From: Paraburkholderia sp. Ac-20340
GTDB lineage: Bacteria; Pseudomonadota; Gammaproteobacteria; Burkholderiales; Burkholderiaceae
Reading direction: 5' to 3'
Assembly: GCF_017104965.1 (NCBI RefSeq)
Contig: NZ_JAAGPR010000001.1
Location: forward strand, 124,001 to 188,000
Length of the DNA stretch: 64,000 nucleotides
Positions 7,506 through 16,645 of this stretch are shown here, one piece after another; position 1 is the stretch's first letter; every line of letters begins with the position of its first letter. Made by a program: the position numbers and the translations under genes. Under the pieces are notes generated by a model that saw only the letters and a program-made list of their open reading frames with translations, did no database searches and was not told the DNA's origin.

Positions 7506-8605
7506 GATCGGCTCTCTCGCGATAGGGATATGGATTCAATGGCTGCGTCTACGGCGTCGATAGCACCGGCGACGTAGCCCGGGTAGCGCGCCGACCACTC
7601 GCTGCCGATTCCCGCCAGGCGGCCGCGCCAGCTACCCGCAACAGCTTCGCTTTGCGGTGCGTGCCAGTGATGCGGCGTGGCGGTGCGGTCGGCGGCGGTT
7701 GCGCTCAGGCGGGACGCGGTCCAGTCCTTGATGGTTTCGAAGTGCGGATCGCGGGCTTCGTCGCCGAACAGCCGTATGAGTTGGGCGCGGCACGCGGCGA
7801 GCAACGCGGGTTCGCCAATCCGTGCGCGCCCATCGGCCGGAATGCCGATAAAGCCGAACACTGCTGCCGCGCCTTCCAACGGAGACGCGTCGTGGATTTC
7901 CGCAAGCGGGCCGCTCGCGCTGCGCGCCGCGCCGGAAAGGCCGCGTTCGCGCCAGAACGCTTGTGGGTAGACCGCGAGATACTTCGCATGCGGTGCCATC
8001 CACGTGGGCGTGTCGCGCCACGATTGCGCGAGGGCTTCCGGCAGGGGCGGATCGAATACGATCGAGGTTGAGGCCAGGCGCGGCGGCAATGCCAGCAAAA
8101 CATGGGCAACGCTGTGCGTGCTCATGTTTCCCTGCGCATTAATGCTCTGAATCTCGATGGAATGCTTAGCAACACTGAGGTGTGTCACGCGCTGATCGAG
8201 GTGAAGGCATTGCATCGACAGACGTGAGCGAATCGTATCGACGAGCGCGGACATTCCGCCTGCAAGTCGCATCGATACGGGTTCGTTTGCGTAACCGCGC
8301 ATGCGAACCGGCGGTGCGCCGGGAGCGCGCTCGATTAGCGTGTCGCCGCTCTCGTGTTGCGCGAAACGCGCGATGCCCAGTTCGCGCACGAGCCGGTCCA
8401 GTTGCGGCTGAATGCCCGGCCAAAACCACGTCGCGCCGAGATCGAAGCGCGCGTCGTTCGGCCCTGCGGATACGGTCTCGATTCGGCCGCCAAAGTGGTC
8501 TGCTGCTTCCAGCAGCATGTAATCGTCAATGCCGCGCGATTGCAACTGCATTGCCGCGTAAAGCCCCGCAACACCGCCACCGACGATGGCAATCCTCGCA
8601 TTCAT
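7502..8605 (-). CDS. FAD-dependent amine oxidase (flavin monoamine oxidase family)
   Basis: A 367-residue flavoprotein. The N-terminus has the Rossmann dinucleotide motif IVGGGVAGLYAA and the following acidic strand end (LLEAADHFGGRIET, the GGR motif of amine oxidases). A C-terminal FAD-contact region lies near GIGSEWSARYPGYVAGAIDA. It oxidatively deaminates a primary or secondary amine to an aldehyde or imine with release of hydrogen peroxide. It overlaps the cupin gene upstream and the alcohol-dehydrogenase remnant downstream by 4 bases each (ATGA junctions), so the three are one transcript. The substrate is unknown. Confidence 0.83.
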   Translation of the reverse strand: MNARIAIVGGGVAGLYAAMQLQSRGIDDYMLLEAADHFGGRIETVSAGPNDARFDLGATWFWPGIQPQLDRLVRELGIARFAQHESGDTLIERAPGAPPVRMRGYANEPVSMRLAGGMSALVDTIRSRLSMQCLHLDQRVTHLSVAKHSIEIQSINAQGNMSTHSVAHVLLALPPRLASTSIVFDPPLPEALAQSWRDTPTWMAPHAKYLAVYPQAFWRERGLSGAARSASGPLAEIHDASPLEGAAAVFGFIGIPADGRARIGEPALLAACRAQLIRLFGDEARDPHFETIKDWTASRLSATAADRTATPHHWHAPQSEAVAGSWRGRLAGIGSEWSARYPGYVAGAIDAVDAAIESISLSRESRS

Positions 8606-9288
8606 GACGAAACCTCTATTGGCAGGCCGCGAAACGCGCCCGTCTTCAGATAAATCATTGCGCCACCCGCACCGGCGAATACATCGCGATGCGTACCGGC
8701 AGGCAGTCGTAGCCAGCCGCCGCGCAGCAAATGCGTGTGCTCCGCAATGACTTCGCCGTCGAGCACCAGCAGCTCCGCACCTTTAACGGCATCGGTCAAT
8801 ACGCGCTCGCCGGGCGCAAGTCGCGCGAGCATGACGCGCTCTTCTTCATCGGCAAAAAGCGGACAAACCTCGCGGCCTTGTTCGCGTTTCCATGCATCGG
8901 GCGCATAGGTGTCGATACGCACGCTGCGCTGATCGGAAGGCATCATCTGCCCCAGTTTGACGAAGATAAGCGCGCCTTCCCGACTGGCTGGCCGATGCGA
9001 TGAACCCGGCGGATTGCGCAGATACCAGCCCGCCGGATAGTGCGCGTCGTCTTCGGAAAAGCAGCCGGAAAGCACGAGAATCTCCTCGCCGCCATCGTGT
9101 GTATGGCGAGGGAAATGAGAGTCTCGCGCGTATCGCACAAGACTCGTGGCGCGTGCTTTTTCATGGCCGATCGCGCCAGTGACGCGGTCGAGCATCACAC
9201 GCTCGACGCCGTTTTGCGGCGAGCGTACCCATTCGAAGGATTCGCTCGCGACCACGGCGCGGCGCGAAAATTCGGCGTTGACGAGCAT
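8602..9288 (-). CDS. double-cupin, ChrR-like protein
   Basis: A 228-residue protein with two cupin halves. The first resembles the anti-sigma-factor ChrR cupin domain: metal-ligand histidines in HFPRHTHDGGEE and the hallmark segment YPAGWYLRNPPGSSHRP. The second half (about 125-225) repeats a shorter cupin with a HTHLLRGGWLRLPAG motif. No N-terminal ChrR zinc (sigma-binding) domain is present, so this is not a standalone anti-sigma factor; an enzymatic or sensing role on a small molecule is likelier. It overlaps the amine-oxidase gene by 4 bases and lies 6 bases after the AhpD-like gene. Confidence 0.78.
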   Translation of the reverse strand: MLVNAEFSRRAVVASESFEWVRSPQNGVERVMLDRVTGAIGHEKARATSLVRYARDSHFPRHTHDGGEEILVLSGCFSEDDAHYPAGWYLRNPPGSSHRPASREGALIFVKLGQMMPSDQRSVRIDTYAPDAWKREQGREVCPLFADEEERVMLARLAPGERVLTDAVKGAELLVLDGEVIAEHTHLLRGGWLRLPAGTHRDVFAGAGGAMIYLKTGAFRGLPIEVSS

Positions 9289-9294
9289 GGCCGC

Positions 9295-9639
9295 TCAGGT
9301 GGTCGGAAGCGCAGCGTGGGCGTCGAGCACACGCGCGGAATACGTGAGCGCCGCGCCCGCATTCAACGCGATGGCTACACCCAGCGCTTCGGAGATTTCC
9401 TCCAGCGTCGCGCCGTGTTCGACGGCCTTTTTCGTATGCACGGCGATACAGCCATCGCAACGCGTGGTCACGGCGACGGCCAGCGCAATGAGTTCGTGCA
9501 TTTTCGGTTCGAGCTTGCCGGTTTTCGTGGCGGCGCCGTCGATGGTCATCAGGCCGCGCATGACATCGGGCGTGATCTTCGCGTAGTCGCCGACACGTTC
9601 GAGCAGGGCGTCGCGGTAGCTGTTCCAGTCTTGCATCAT
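9295..9639 (-). CDS. carboxymuconolactone-decarboxylase/AhpD-family protein
   Basis: A 114-residue AhpD-like protein with the redox CxxC motif and proton-relay histidine in TRCDGCIAVHTKKAVEHGA (about 59-77). Such proteins act as small disulfide reductases or peroxidases. The open frame extends far upstream, but the ATG pair at 9634-9639 is chosen because family homology starts there (MMQDWNSYRDALLERVG) and a GGAA site lies about 10 bases before it. In this operon it may handle peroxide produced by the amine oxidase; that is inference. Confidence 0.8.
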   Translation of the reverse strand: MMQDWNSYRDALLERVGDYAKITPDVMRGLMTIDGAATKTGKLEPKMHELIALAVAVTTRCDGCIAVHTKKAVEHGATLEEISEALGVAIALNAGAALTYSARVLDAHAALPTT

Positions 9640-9704
9640 GATGTTCGATTCCAGTGAGTTGATGAGTGACTTCGCGAGTGATTTGACGAATGAGTGCGGC
9701 GCAT

Positions 9705-10484
9705 TCAGGCGTGACGTCCGGCCATCACGCCGCCATCCACCGGCAGCACCGTGCCCGTGATCCACGAAGCCTGCGATGATGCGAGGAACAGGATCGCATC
9801 GGCGATATCGGCGGGTTGGCCGTTGCGTCCAAGCGGATGGAACGCGTTGAAAGCGGGCAGCGTTGCCTTCACTTCGGCGTCGCTCATGAAGGTGTTGTAG
9901 ACCGGCGTTTCCACCACGCCCGGCGCGACCGTATTGATGCGGATATTCGAGGCCGCAAGCTCGATCGCCAGATTGCGCGTGAGCGCATGCACGCCCGCGT
10001 TGGCGGCGGAATAAGCGGCCGAGGGCGTCGCGCCAATCGCCTGCAGCGCCCACAGCGAACCGGTCTGCACGATCGCACCGCCGCCGCGCAGTTGCATGGC
10101 CTTTGCGGCCGCTTGCGCCATGAAGAATTTGCCCTTGAGGATCGTGTCGAGAAAGCCGTCGTATTCGGCTTCGGTCACGTCCAGAAACGCTTTGGGACGG
10201 AAGATGCCCGCGTTATTGACGAGAATATCGACGCCGCCGAATGCTTCGGTGGCGAGCGCGACCAGCGCGGTTGCCGTGGCGGGCAGCGCGATATCGCCGG
10301 CCAGATAGCGCACGTGCGCGCCGCTCGGGTCGACCTGCGCGGTGGCCTGCTTGAGTTTGCTTTCATCGCGCCCGCCGATCACCACCTTGGCGCCAGCCTG
10401 CAGCAGACGCAGCGCGACTTCCTTGCCGATACCCGAACCGCCGCCAGTGACGATCGCAACCTTATTAGAAAAACTGTTACTCAT
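9705..10484 (-). CDS. short-chain dehydrogenase/reductase
   Basis: A 259-residue classical SDR. It has the NAD(P)-binding TGGGSGIG, NNAG, the catalytic Ser-Tyr-Lys region (QTGSLWALQ, then SAAYSAANAG where the usual YxxxK lysine position reads N), and the C-terminal PVDGG. The ATG at 10484 is preferred over an upstream in-frame start because a CAGGAG site precedes it. The apparent YxxxN in place of YxxxK would weaken dehydrogenase activity and should be noted. It is the first gene of the minus-strand operon and divergent from a LysR regulator at 10617. Confidence 0.83.
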   Translation of the reverse strand: MSNSFSNKVAIVTGGGSGIGKEVALRLLQAGAKVVIGGRDESKLKQATAQVDPSGAHVRYLAGDIALPATATALVALATEAFGGVDILVNNAGIFRPKAFLDVTEAEYDGFLDTILKGKFFMAQAAAKAMQLRGGGAIVQTGSLWALQAIGATPSAAYSAANAGVHALTRNLAIELAASNIRINTVAPGVVETPVYNTFMSDAEVKATLPAFNAFHPLGRNGQPADIADAILFLASSQASWITGTVLPVDGGVMAGRHA

Positions 10485-10616
10485 GAACGACTCCTGAAAT
10501 GTTCGCAAGAGACAGAGACGAAGGGTTTGATCTCTGTGACGGATACATTCTGGGCGCTCGGCAGGGCGCGCTCAAATCAGATATTCTGTGCTTTGCTGAT
10601 AGAAAATCTTTCAGAT

Positions 10617-11588
10617 ATGACGACTCCGGTTTATCTCAACGCACTGCGCGCCTTCGAAGCCAGCGCGCGCCACCAGAGCTTTTCTGCTGCGGCGGCGGAA
10701 CTCAACGTCACGCCCGCAGCAGTGGGGCAACTCGTGCGCAGCCTGGAGGAGTGGCTGGGCGCGCCGTTGTTCGTGCGCGGCACGGGCGGCCGCGCCCGGC
10801 TGATGGCAACGGAAGTCGCGGAGCGCGCTTTGCCCGATATCCGCGCCGGTTTCGATCGCTTGACGCTGGGGCTGGAACGGTTGAAAGAAGGCGCGGCGAA
10901 TGGCGTGCTGACGGTAACGGTCAGTCCTGCCTTCGCGGCGAAATGGCTGCTGCCGCGCATCGAGCGCTTTCACGCGCAATGTCCGGAGACCGATCTGCGG
11001 CTCGATACCAGCCTGAAGCTGATGGATTTCACCGCGCAAGGTATCGATATCGGCGTGCGTTATGGTGCCGGCACTTGGCCCGGTCTCGCGGCGGAAAAGC
11101 TGATGGACGAGGAAATCTATCCCGTCTGCTCGCCGGCGTTGGCCAAAAGCAGTCAATGGCGCACGCCGCGCGAACTCGCGGGCGAAACGCTGATTCACGA
11201 CCTTTCGGTGGATAGCCATGCGGGCTTTGCCACATGGCAGGCGTGGTTCGAGGCCGCGGGCATCCCGGACGCAGCAACGCGACGCGGGATGAAGATCAAC
11301 AATTCGGCGGCCGTACTGCAGGCGGCTATCGACGGACAGGGAATTGCACTCGCGCGTAGCGTGATGGCGCGTGACGACCTGGCGGCAGGGCGGCTGGTGC
11401 GCCTCTTTCCGGCGATATCGTATCGATCTGCACTGGCGTATTACGTGGTGTATCGGCCGGAATGCGCGAGCCTGCCGCGGCTAATGACGTTTCGCGACTG
11501 GTTGATGAGCGAAGCGCGCAAGGAAACGCTGGCACGCAAGCCGCGAAGTGAAAAGCGGGCTTCGGCGAAAAGCGGCGGCAGCCGATAG
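10617..11588 (+). CDS. LysR-family regulator, GcvA-like
   Basis: A 323-residue LysR regulator. The N-terminal winged HTH reads LNALRAFEASARHQSFSAAA with GQLVRSLEEWLG, typical of the GcvA branch. The rest is the periplasmic-binding-like effector domain, with PVCSPALA and a basic C-terminal tail. The frame is open back to 9816, but homology and position place the start at the ATG at 10617 (MTTPVYLNALR). It is divergent from the SDR-led catabolic operon with 132 bases between them and very probably regulates it. An 8-base direct repeat TCAGATAT occurs at 10578 and again overlapping the start codon. Confidence 0.87.
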   Translation: MTTPVYLNALRAFEASARHQSFSAAAAELNVTPAAVGQLVRSLEEWLGAPLFVRGTGGRARLMATEVAERALPDIRAGFDRLTLGLERLKEGAANGVLTVTVSPAFAAKWLLPRIERFHAQCPETDLRLDTSLKLMDFTAQGIDIGVRYGAGTWPGLAAEKLMDEEIYPVCSPALAKSSQWRTPRELAGETLIHDLSVDSHAGFATWQAWFEAAGIPDAATRRGMKINNSAAVLQAAIDGQGIALARSVMARDDLAAGRLVRLFPAISYRSALAYYVVYRPECASLPRLMTFRDWLMSEARKETLARKPRSEKRASAKSGGSR

Positions 11589-11704
11589 ACACGTCACACG
11601 TTTGTGCGCGAAACAGGCGAGCGTGCGCCATGACCGCCTGGGTAAAATGAAAAGCCGCTTCGCGTAATCCCGACAAACCGCGCTCACGTTACGGACGAAA
11701 TCGC

Positions 11705-12616
11705 ATGCCGCTGTCCAGGATCGACCTGAATCTCTTTATCGTGTTCGAAGCGGTCTATCGCACGCGTAATCTCACGCGCGCGGCGGAACTGCTGTTCATC
11801 ACGCAGCCGGCCGTCAGCAATGCGCTCGCGCGCATGCGTAAAACCTTCGACGATCCGCTGTTCGTGAGCACGCCCGCCGGCATGCTGCCCACGCCGGTTT
11901 CGGAGAACATCATCGGCCGTGTGCGCGAGGCGCTGCAATTGCTCGATTCCAGCACGCACGCGGGCGAGCGTTTCGATCCGGCGACTTCACAGCGCACTTT
12001 CCGGCTCAGCATGAACGATCTGACCGAGGCCATGCTGTTGCCCGCGCTCGAAGAAGTGCTGCAGCGTCACGCGCCCGGCATCCGCATCGAGAGCTATTTC
12101 ACGACGCGCCGCGAAGTGCCCGAGGCGCTGGCGAGCGGCGAAGTGCATCTGGCCATCGACGCGCCGCTGATCGACGATCCGCAACTGGAGCAGGCGCCGC
12201 TCGGTGGCGATCACTACGCGTGCCTGCTGCGCAAGGATCATCCGTTCCGCAAAAAGAAACTGACGCTCGACGATTATCTGAGGCTGGGTCATATCCACGT
12301 TTCCAGCCGACGTCAGGGGCTCGGTCTTGTCGATACGGAACTCAACAAACTCGGCCAGCGCCGCAATGTGCTCACGCGCGTGCAGCACTACCTGGTCGCG
12401 CCGCTGATCGCCATGCGCACGGATCTCGTGCTGACCGCGCCGCTCAAACTGCTGCAACGTTACGATGCGCGCATTCTCAAGCTGCCGTTCGATTTGCCGG
12501 GGCTAGAATCGCATGGTTACTGGCATCGCAGCGTGGCGGGCGATCCGGCGCATCGCTGGTTGCGCGAGCAGATCGGCCAGTTGATGCAAGCGCAGAATCT
12601 GCAGGCGTTTGGATAG
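11705..12616 (+). CDS. LysR-family regulator (NodD/NahR branch)
   Basis: A 303-residue LysR regulator with the N-terminal HTH LNLFIVFEAVYRTRNLTRAA and VSNALARMRKTFDDPLFV, characteristic of the NodD/NahR/PcpR/LinR-type group. Effector domain follows from about residue 95 to the end. It is co-oriented with, and about 116 bases after, the GcvA-like regulator and precedes the histidine-phosphatase gene. No target is evident; the nearest candidate is the downstream acyl-CoA dehydrogenase set. Confidence 0.86.
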   Translation: MPLSRIDLNLFIVFEAVYRTRNLTRAAELLFITQPAVSNALARMRKTFDDPLFVSTPAGMLPTPVSENIIGRVREALQLLDSSTHAGERFDPATSQRTFRLSMNDLTEAMLLPALEEVLQRHAPGIRIESYFTTRREVPEALASGEVHLAIDAPLIDDPQLEQAPLGGDHYACLLRKDHPFRKKKLTLDDYLRLGHIHVSSRRQGLGLVDTELNKLGQRRNVLTRVQHYLVAPLIAMRTDLVLTAPLKLLQRYDARILKLPFDLPGLESHGYWHRSVAGDPAHRWLREQIGQLMQAQNLQAFG

Positions 12617-12752
12617 CGTTCTGGCACGCTATAAATCTCACCCAGTATCGCCAGCCGGTATCACCATTAGTTATCGAGATATATAAATAGAATAAACTTC
12701 CTGAATGCCACGCGGCCCGATATCGTACTAGCCATCTTCACGCGAGGACGGC

Positions 12753-13427
12753 ATGGCGGATCTCTATCTGGTACGGCACGGGCAGGCGTCGCTGGGCGCG
12801 CAGAATTACGACGCGCTGTCGCCTTCGGGACATATTCAGTCGACGTGGCTCGGCGAATATTTCGCACAGGCGGACATGCAGTTCGACCGCATTGTGACCG
12901 GCACGATGCGCCGTCACGAACAAACTGCCGAAGCGCTGCTCGCCGGCATGCGCGCACCGAAGATCGATGTCGTGCAGGATGCCGATCTCAACGAATACAA
13001 CTTTCACGCGCTGTTCGAAGCCCTCGAGGCGAGCGGCCTCATGCCGCCCGCACCTGCGGATGGCGCGATCAAGCACTTCTATAAGGCGCTCAAGCACGCG
13101 CTGCAACTCTGGTCCGAAGACCGTTTGCCGGGCCCGCTGCCGGAAAGCTGGCAGCAGTTTCAGACGCGTGTGGCGCGCGCTCGCGAAGCGATCCAGCGCA
13201 TGGGCGGCAAACGCGTGCTGGCAGTGAGTTCGGGCGGCGCGATTGCGGTGTTCACGCAGCAGATTCTTCAGGCGCCAGCATCGGCTGCTATTGCGCTCAA
13301 TATGCAGATCCGCAACAGCAGCGTCTCGCAATACGTTTTCAATGAAAGCGCGATGTCGCTGGTTGGCTTCAACGCGCTGCCGCATCTCGAACGCGCCGAA
13401 CGGCGCAAGCTCGTCACTTACGGTTAG
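12753..13427 (+). CDS. histidine phosphatase family protein (phosphoglycerate-mutase-like)
   Basis: A 224-residue member of the histidine phosphatase superfamily. The phosphohistidine motif is LVRHGQAS at residues 6-13; the second half contains the downstream catalytic loop around VLAVSSGGAIAVF, where the usual histidine of this motif is replaced by SSGGA. A GAGG site precedes the ATG. It is likely a small-molecule phosphatase. In related genomes such a gene is next to an aminoglycoside-phosphotransferase-like protein and an acyl-CoA dehydrogenase, as here (13485 and 15391). Confidence 0.8.
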   Translation: MADLYLVRHGQASLGAQNYDALSPSGHIQSTWLGEYFAQADMQFDRIVTGTMRRHEQTAEALLAGMRAPKIDVVQDADLNEYNFHALFEALEASGLMPPAPADGAIKHFYKALKHALQLWSEDRLPGPLPESWQQFQTRVARAREAIQRMGGKRVLAVSSGGAIAVFTQQILQAPASAAIALNMQIRNSSVSQYVFNESAMSLVGFNALPHLERAERRKLVTYG

Positions 13428-13484
13428 AAGCCGGTAAAAAGCAGGCTAGAAGAACGGGCGCAATCGCATTCACACTCTCGCAGC

Positions 13485-14501
13485 ATGACTATGTCCGATC
13501 CAATTGACGTTGATGTCCTGAGCCGCTATCTGGCGGCGCACGTGGCCGGTTTTCAGGGGCCGATAACGCTGGAGAAGTTCGCCGGCGGTCAGTCCAATCC
13601 TACCTTTTTACTGAGCGCGCAAAGCGGCCAATACGTTTTGCGGCGGCAGCCGCCAGGCACCTTATTGAAATCCGCTCATGCCGTAGACCGCGAATTTCGC
13701 GTGATCGAGGCATTGGGACAGACTGCCGTGCCAGTCGCGAAAGCGTTGCACCTGTGCAAAGACCGCGAGGTAATCGGCAGCCTGTTTTATGTCATGAGTT
13801 TCGAGCAAGGCGAAATTCATTGGGACCCGGCGTTGCGCGATTCGAGTGCCGAAAAGCGTGGCGCGTATTTCGACGCGCTGCTCGAAACGATGGCGGCGCT
13901 GCATAACGTCGATGTCGAGGCCGCCGGTCTTGCCGACTACGGCCGTGCGGGCAATTATTTCGCGCGTCAGATCGATTTGTGGACCACTCAGTATCGCGCC
14001 GCGCAAACCGGGCAACTCGACGCCATGGAAGCGCTGATTGCGTGGCTGCCTGCGAATTGCCCAGCGGAATCGGGCAAGCCTGCGCTGGTGCACGGCGATT
14101 TCCGTATCGACAATTTCATTTTCCATCGCGGCGAGCCGCGTGTGCGCGCGGTGCTCGACTGGGAATTGTCCACGCTTGGCAATCCACTCGCGGATCTCGC
14201 GTATTTCTGCATGTGTTTGCGCTTGCCGCGTCAAGGGCATATCGCCGGGCTGGCGGGTCTCGACCGCGCTGCGCTGGGCATTCCCAGCGAAGAAGCGATG
14301 GTCGCGCAATATTGCCGCCTGCGCGGTATCGACGCGATCGGGCACTGGAACTTTTATCTGGCCTTCAGCTTCTTCCGTCTCGCGTCGATTGCGCAAGGCG
14401 TGAAAAAGCGCGCGCTTGGCGGCAATGCGTCGAACGCGAAGGCTCGCGAGGTCGGCGAAATGGCGGGCGCGCTCGCGCAAATGGGCGTCGACCTGATCTG
14501 A
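13485..14501 (+). CDS. phosphotransferase family protein (APH/ACAD10-11-like)
   Basis: A 338-residue kinase-fold protein of the aminoglycoside phosphotransferase family, of the type linked to acyl-CoA dehydrogenases (ACAD10/11 N-terminal domain). The catalytic loop is VHGDFRIDNFIF (about residues 203-214) and the metal-binding aspartate is in VLDWELSTLGNPLADLAY. Such proteins phosphorylate 4-hydroxy-acyl-CoA intermediates. The three genes 13485, 14551 and 15391 run in one direction with short gaps and are inferred to act on hydroxy fatty acids. Drug resistance is not implied. Confidence 0.82.
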   Translation: MTMSDPIDVDVLSRYLAAHVAGFQGPITLEKFAGGQSNPTFLLSAQSGQYVLRRQPPGTLLKSAHAVDREFRVIEALGQTAVPVAKALHLCKDREVIGSLFYVMSFEQGEIHWDPALRDSSAEKRGAYFDALLETMAALHNVDVEAAGLADYGRAGNYFARQIDLWTTQYRAAQTGQLDAMEALIAWLPANCPAESGKPALVHGDFRIDNFIFHRGEPRVRAVLDWELSTLGNPLADLAYFCMCLRLPRQGHIAGLAGLDRAALGIPSEEAMVAQYCRLRGIDAIGHWNFYLAFSFFRLASIAQGVKKRALGGNASNAKAREVGEMAGALAQMGVDLI

Positions 14502-14550
14502 AATCACCTTACGTTTATCCACTTTCCGGGCTTTAAAAAGGTTACTTAAG

Positions 14551-15312
14551 ATGACTAATCTATTTGATCTGAAATCGAAGATTGCGCTGGTGACGGGCGC
14601 AAGCCGTGGCATTGGCGAAGAAATCGCCAAACTGCTCGCGGAGCAGGGCGCACATGTGATCGTGTCGAGCCGCAAGATCGACGACTGCGAGGCGGTGGCG
14701 CGCGGCATCCGCGAAGCCGGTGGCAGTGCCGAGGCATTCGCCTGCCACGTGGGCCGTATCGAAGATATTCACGCGATCTTCGGGCATATTCGCGAGCGTC
14801 ACGGGCGGCTCGATATTCTCGTCAATAACGCTGCTGCGAATCCGTATTTCGGCCACATTCTGGATACCGATCTCGCTTCGTTCGAGAAGACCGTCGAAGT
14901 CAATCTGCGTGGCTATTTCTTTATGTCGGTGGAAGGCGGCAAGCTGATGCGCGAAAACGGCGGCGGCGCGATCGTCAATACCGCGTCCGTCAATGCGTTG
15001 CAACCGGGCGACCGCCAGGGCGTGTATTCGATCACTAAAGCGGGCGTGGTGAACATGACGCGTGCGTTCGCGAAAGAGTGCGGGCCGTTGGGTATCCGCG
15101 TGAATGCGCTGCTGCCTGGCCTTACGAAAACGCGCTTCGCAGGCGCGCTGTTCGCCGATCAGGAGCTGTACGCGAGCGCAATCGGCAAGATTCCGCTGCA
15201 ACGGCATGCCGAGCCGCGCGAAATGGCCGGCACGGTGCTGTATCTGGTCTCCGACGCGTCGAGCTATACCAACGGCGAGTGCATCGTCGTCGACGGCGGA
15301 CTGACGATCTGA
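14551..15312 (+). CDS. short-chain dehydrogenase/reductase
   Basis: A 253-residue classical SDR with TGASRGIG, NNAAANPY (the NNAG position), the catalytic triad NTASVNALQPGDRQGVYSITKAG (written here in part: Ser, Tyr and Lys are all in place as S, YSITK) and the C-terminal VVDGG. It lies between the APH-like kinase and the acyl-CoA dehydrogenase in the same direction, so it probably oxidises or reduces a 3- or 4-hydroxyacyl-type intermediate in the same pathway. Confidence 0.85.
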   Translation: MTNLFDLKSKIALVTGASRGIGEEIAKLLAEQGAHVIVSSRKIDDCEAVARGIREAGGSAEAFACHVGRIEDIHAIFGHIRERHGRLDILVNNAAANPYFGHILDTDLASFEKTVEVNLRGYFFMSVEGGKLMRENGGGAIVNTASVNALQPGDRQGVYSITKAGVVNMTRAFAKECGPLGIRVNALLPGLTKTRFAGALFADQELYASAIGKIPLQRHAEPREMAGTVLYLVSDASSYTNGECIVVDGGLTI

Positions 15313-15390
15313 GCGCCGCTATTCAGCGTGCTAGAGCACGATTGAGCACGACCGGGCACGACCCGATTCAAACCGATTCAGGAGAGCAGA

Positions 15391-16635
15391 ATGGACTTTG
15401 CGTATAGCCCGAAAGTCGAAGCGCTGCGCGCGCAATTGAGCGCATTCATGGACAAGCATATCGTGCCGCGCATTCGCCAATGGCACGACGAAGTCAGTGC
15501 GGGCCAGTATCCCGTATCGTTTATGGAGTCGCTCAAGGACAAGGCGCGCTCGGAAGGCCTGTGGAATCTCTTTCTGCCGCATCTGCACGACGACGAACCA
15601 GGCACGCGGCTGAGCAACCTCGACTACGCGCCGCTGGCGGAAATCATGGGCCGCATTCCCTGGGCCTCCGAAGTGTTTAATTGCAACGCACCGGACACGG
15701 GCAATATGGAATTGCTCCATATGTTCGCTACCCCCGCGCAGCGCAAGCAATGGCTCGAACCGCTGCTGGACGGCAAGATCCGCTCGGCGTTTGCGATGAC
15801 GGAACCGGCCGTGGCTTCATCGGATGCAACCAATATCACCACGCGCATTCGCCGCGACGGCGACGATTATGTAATCGACGGACGCAAGTGGTTTATCACC
15901 AACGCTGCGCATCCGAATTGCGAAATCTTTATCGTGATGGGCAAGACCGATCCCGATGCGCCCAGCCACAGTCAGCAAAGCATGATTCTCGTGCCGCGCG
16001 ACACGCCGGGCGTGACGGTCGTGCGCAATATCACGGTGATCAATCACACGGCGCCCGAAGGCCATTGCGAAATCGTGTTCAAGAACGTGCGCGTGCCGAA
16101 AGAGAATCTGCTTGGTACGGAAGGAAGCGGCTTTGCGCTCGCGCAGGCGCGGCTCGGGCCGGGACGTATTCACCACTGCATGCGCTCGATCGGCGCTGCG
16201 GAACTGGCGCTCGAACTGATGATCGAGCGCGCCCAGGCGCGCACGGCCTTCGGCAAGCGTTTGCACGAACACGGCTCGGTGGCGGAATGGATCGCGAAAT
16301 CGCGCATCGAAATCGATCAGGCGCGGCTCCTCGTGCTGAAGGCCGCGTGGATGATCGATACCGTAGGCGCGAAGAGCGCGCGCAAGGAGATTTCGATGAT
16401 CAAGGCGCTTGTGCCGACCGTGCATACCGCCGTGTGCGAGCGTGCGATGCAGGTGTTCGGCGCGATGGGCCTGAGCCCGGACACGCCGCTGGCCGATAGC
16501 TGGACCTGGGGCCGCGCGCTGCGCTTCGCCGATGGCCCGGATGAAGTCCATCTGCAAAGCATCGCGCGCATGGAGATTCAGGCGCGCCCGCACGAAGCGG
16601 GCAGCGTGAGTCCTTATCTGACGCCGCCGGTTTGA
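15391..16635 (+). CDS. acyl-CoA dehydrogenase family protein (ACAD10/11-like)
   Basis: A 414-residue flavoprotein of the acyl-CoA dehydrogenase fold: substrate/FAD segments AFAMTEPAVASSDATNI and WFITNAAHP in the middle domain, GPGRIHHCMR and the C-terminal RFADGPDEVHLQSIAR. The ATG follows CAGGAGAG. The GPDEVH C-terminal motif is typical of the ACAD10/11 branch, which removes the phosphate of 4-phospho-acyl-CoA. With the APH-like kinase and SDR upstream it forms a likely hydroxy-acyl-CoA degradation module. It converges on the threonine aldolase gene with 10 bases between stops. Confidence 0.87.
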   Translation: MDFAYSPKVEALRAQLSAFMDKHIVPRIRQWHDEVSAGQYPVSFMESLKDKARSEGLWNLFLPHLHDDEPGTRLSNLDYAPLAEIMGRIPWASEVFNCNAPDTGNMELLHMFATPAQRKQWLEPLLDGKIRSAFAMTEPAVASSDATNITTRIRRDGDDYVIDGRKWFITNAAHPNCEIFIVMGKTDPDAPSHSQQSMILVPRDTPGVTVVRNITVINHTAPEGHCEIVFKNVRVPKENLLGTEGSGFALAQARLGPGRIHHCMRSIGAAELALELMIERAQARTAFGKRLHEHGSVAEWIAKSRIEIDQARLLVLKAAWMIDTVGAKSARKEISMIKALVPTVHTAVCERAMQVFGAMGLSPDTPLADSWTWGRALRFADGPDEVHLQSIARMEIQARPHEAGSVSPYLTPPV

Positions 16636-16645
16636 GCCCGCGTTT

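Noticed and set aside
9816..10616. A 267-residue N-terminal extension of the GcvA-like regulator
   Set aside because: It is antisense to the SDR gene and the LysR family starts at the HTH; the ATG at 10617 is the real start.
13485..14501. Aminoglycoside resistance kinase
   Set aside because: The sequence and neighbours (SDR, acyl-CoA dehydrogenase) fit the ACAD10/11-type hydroxyacyl kinase; resistance is not supported.
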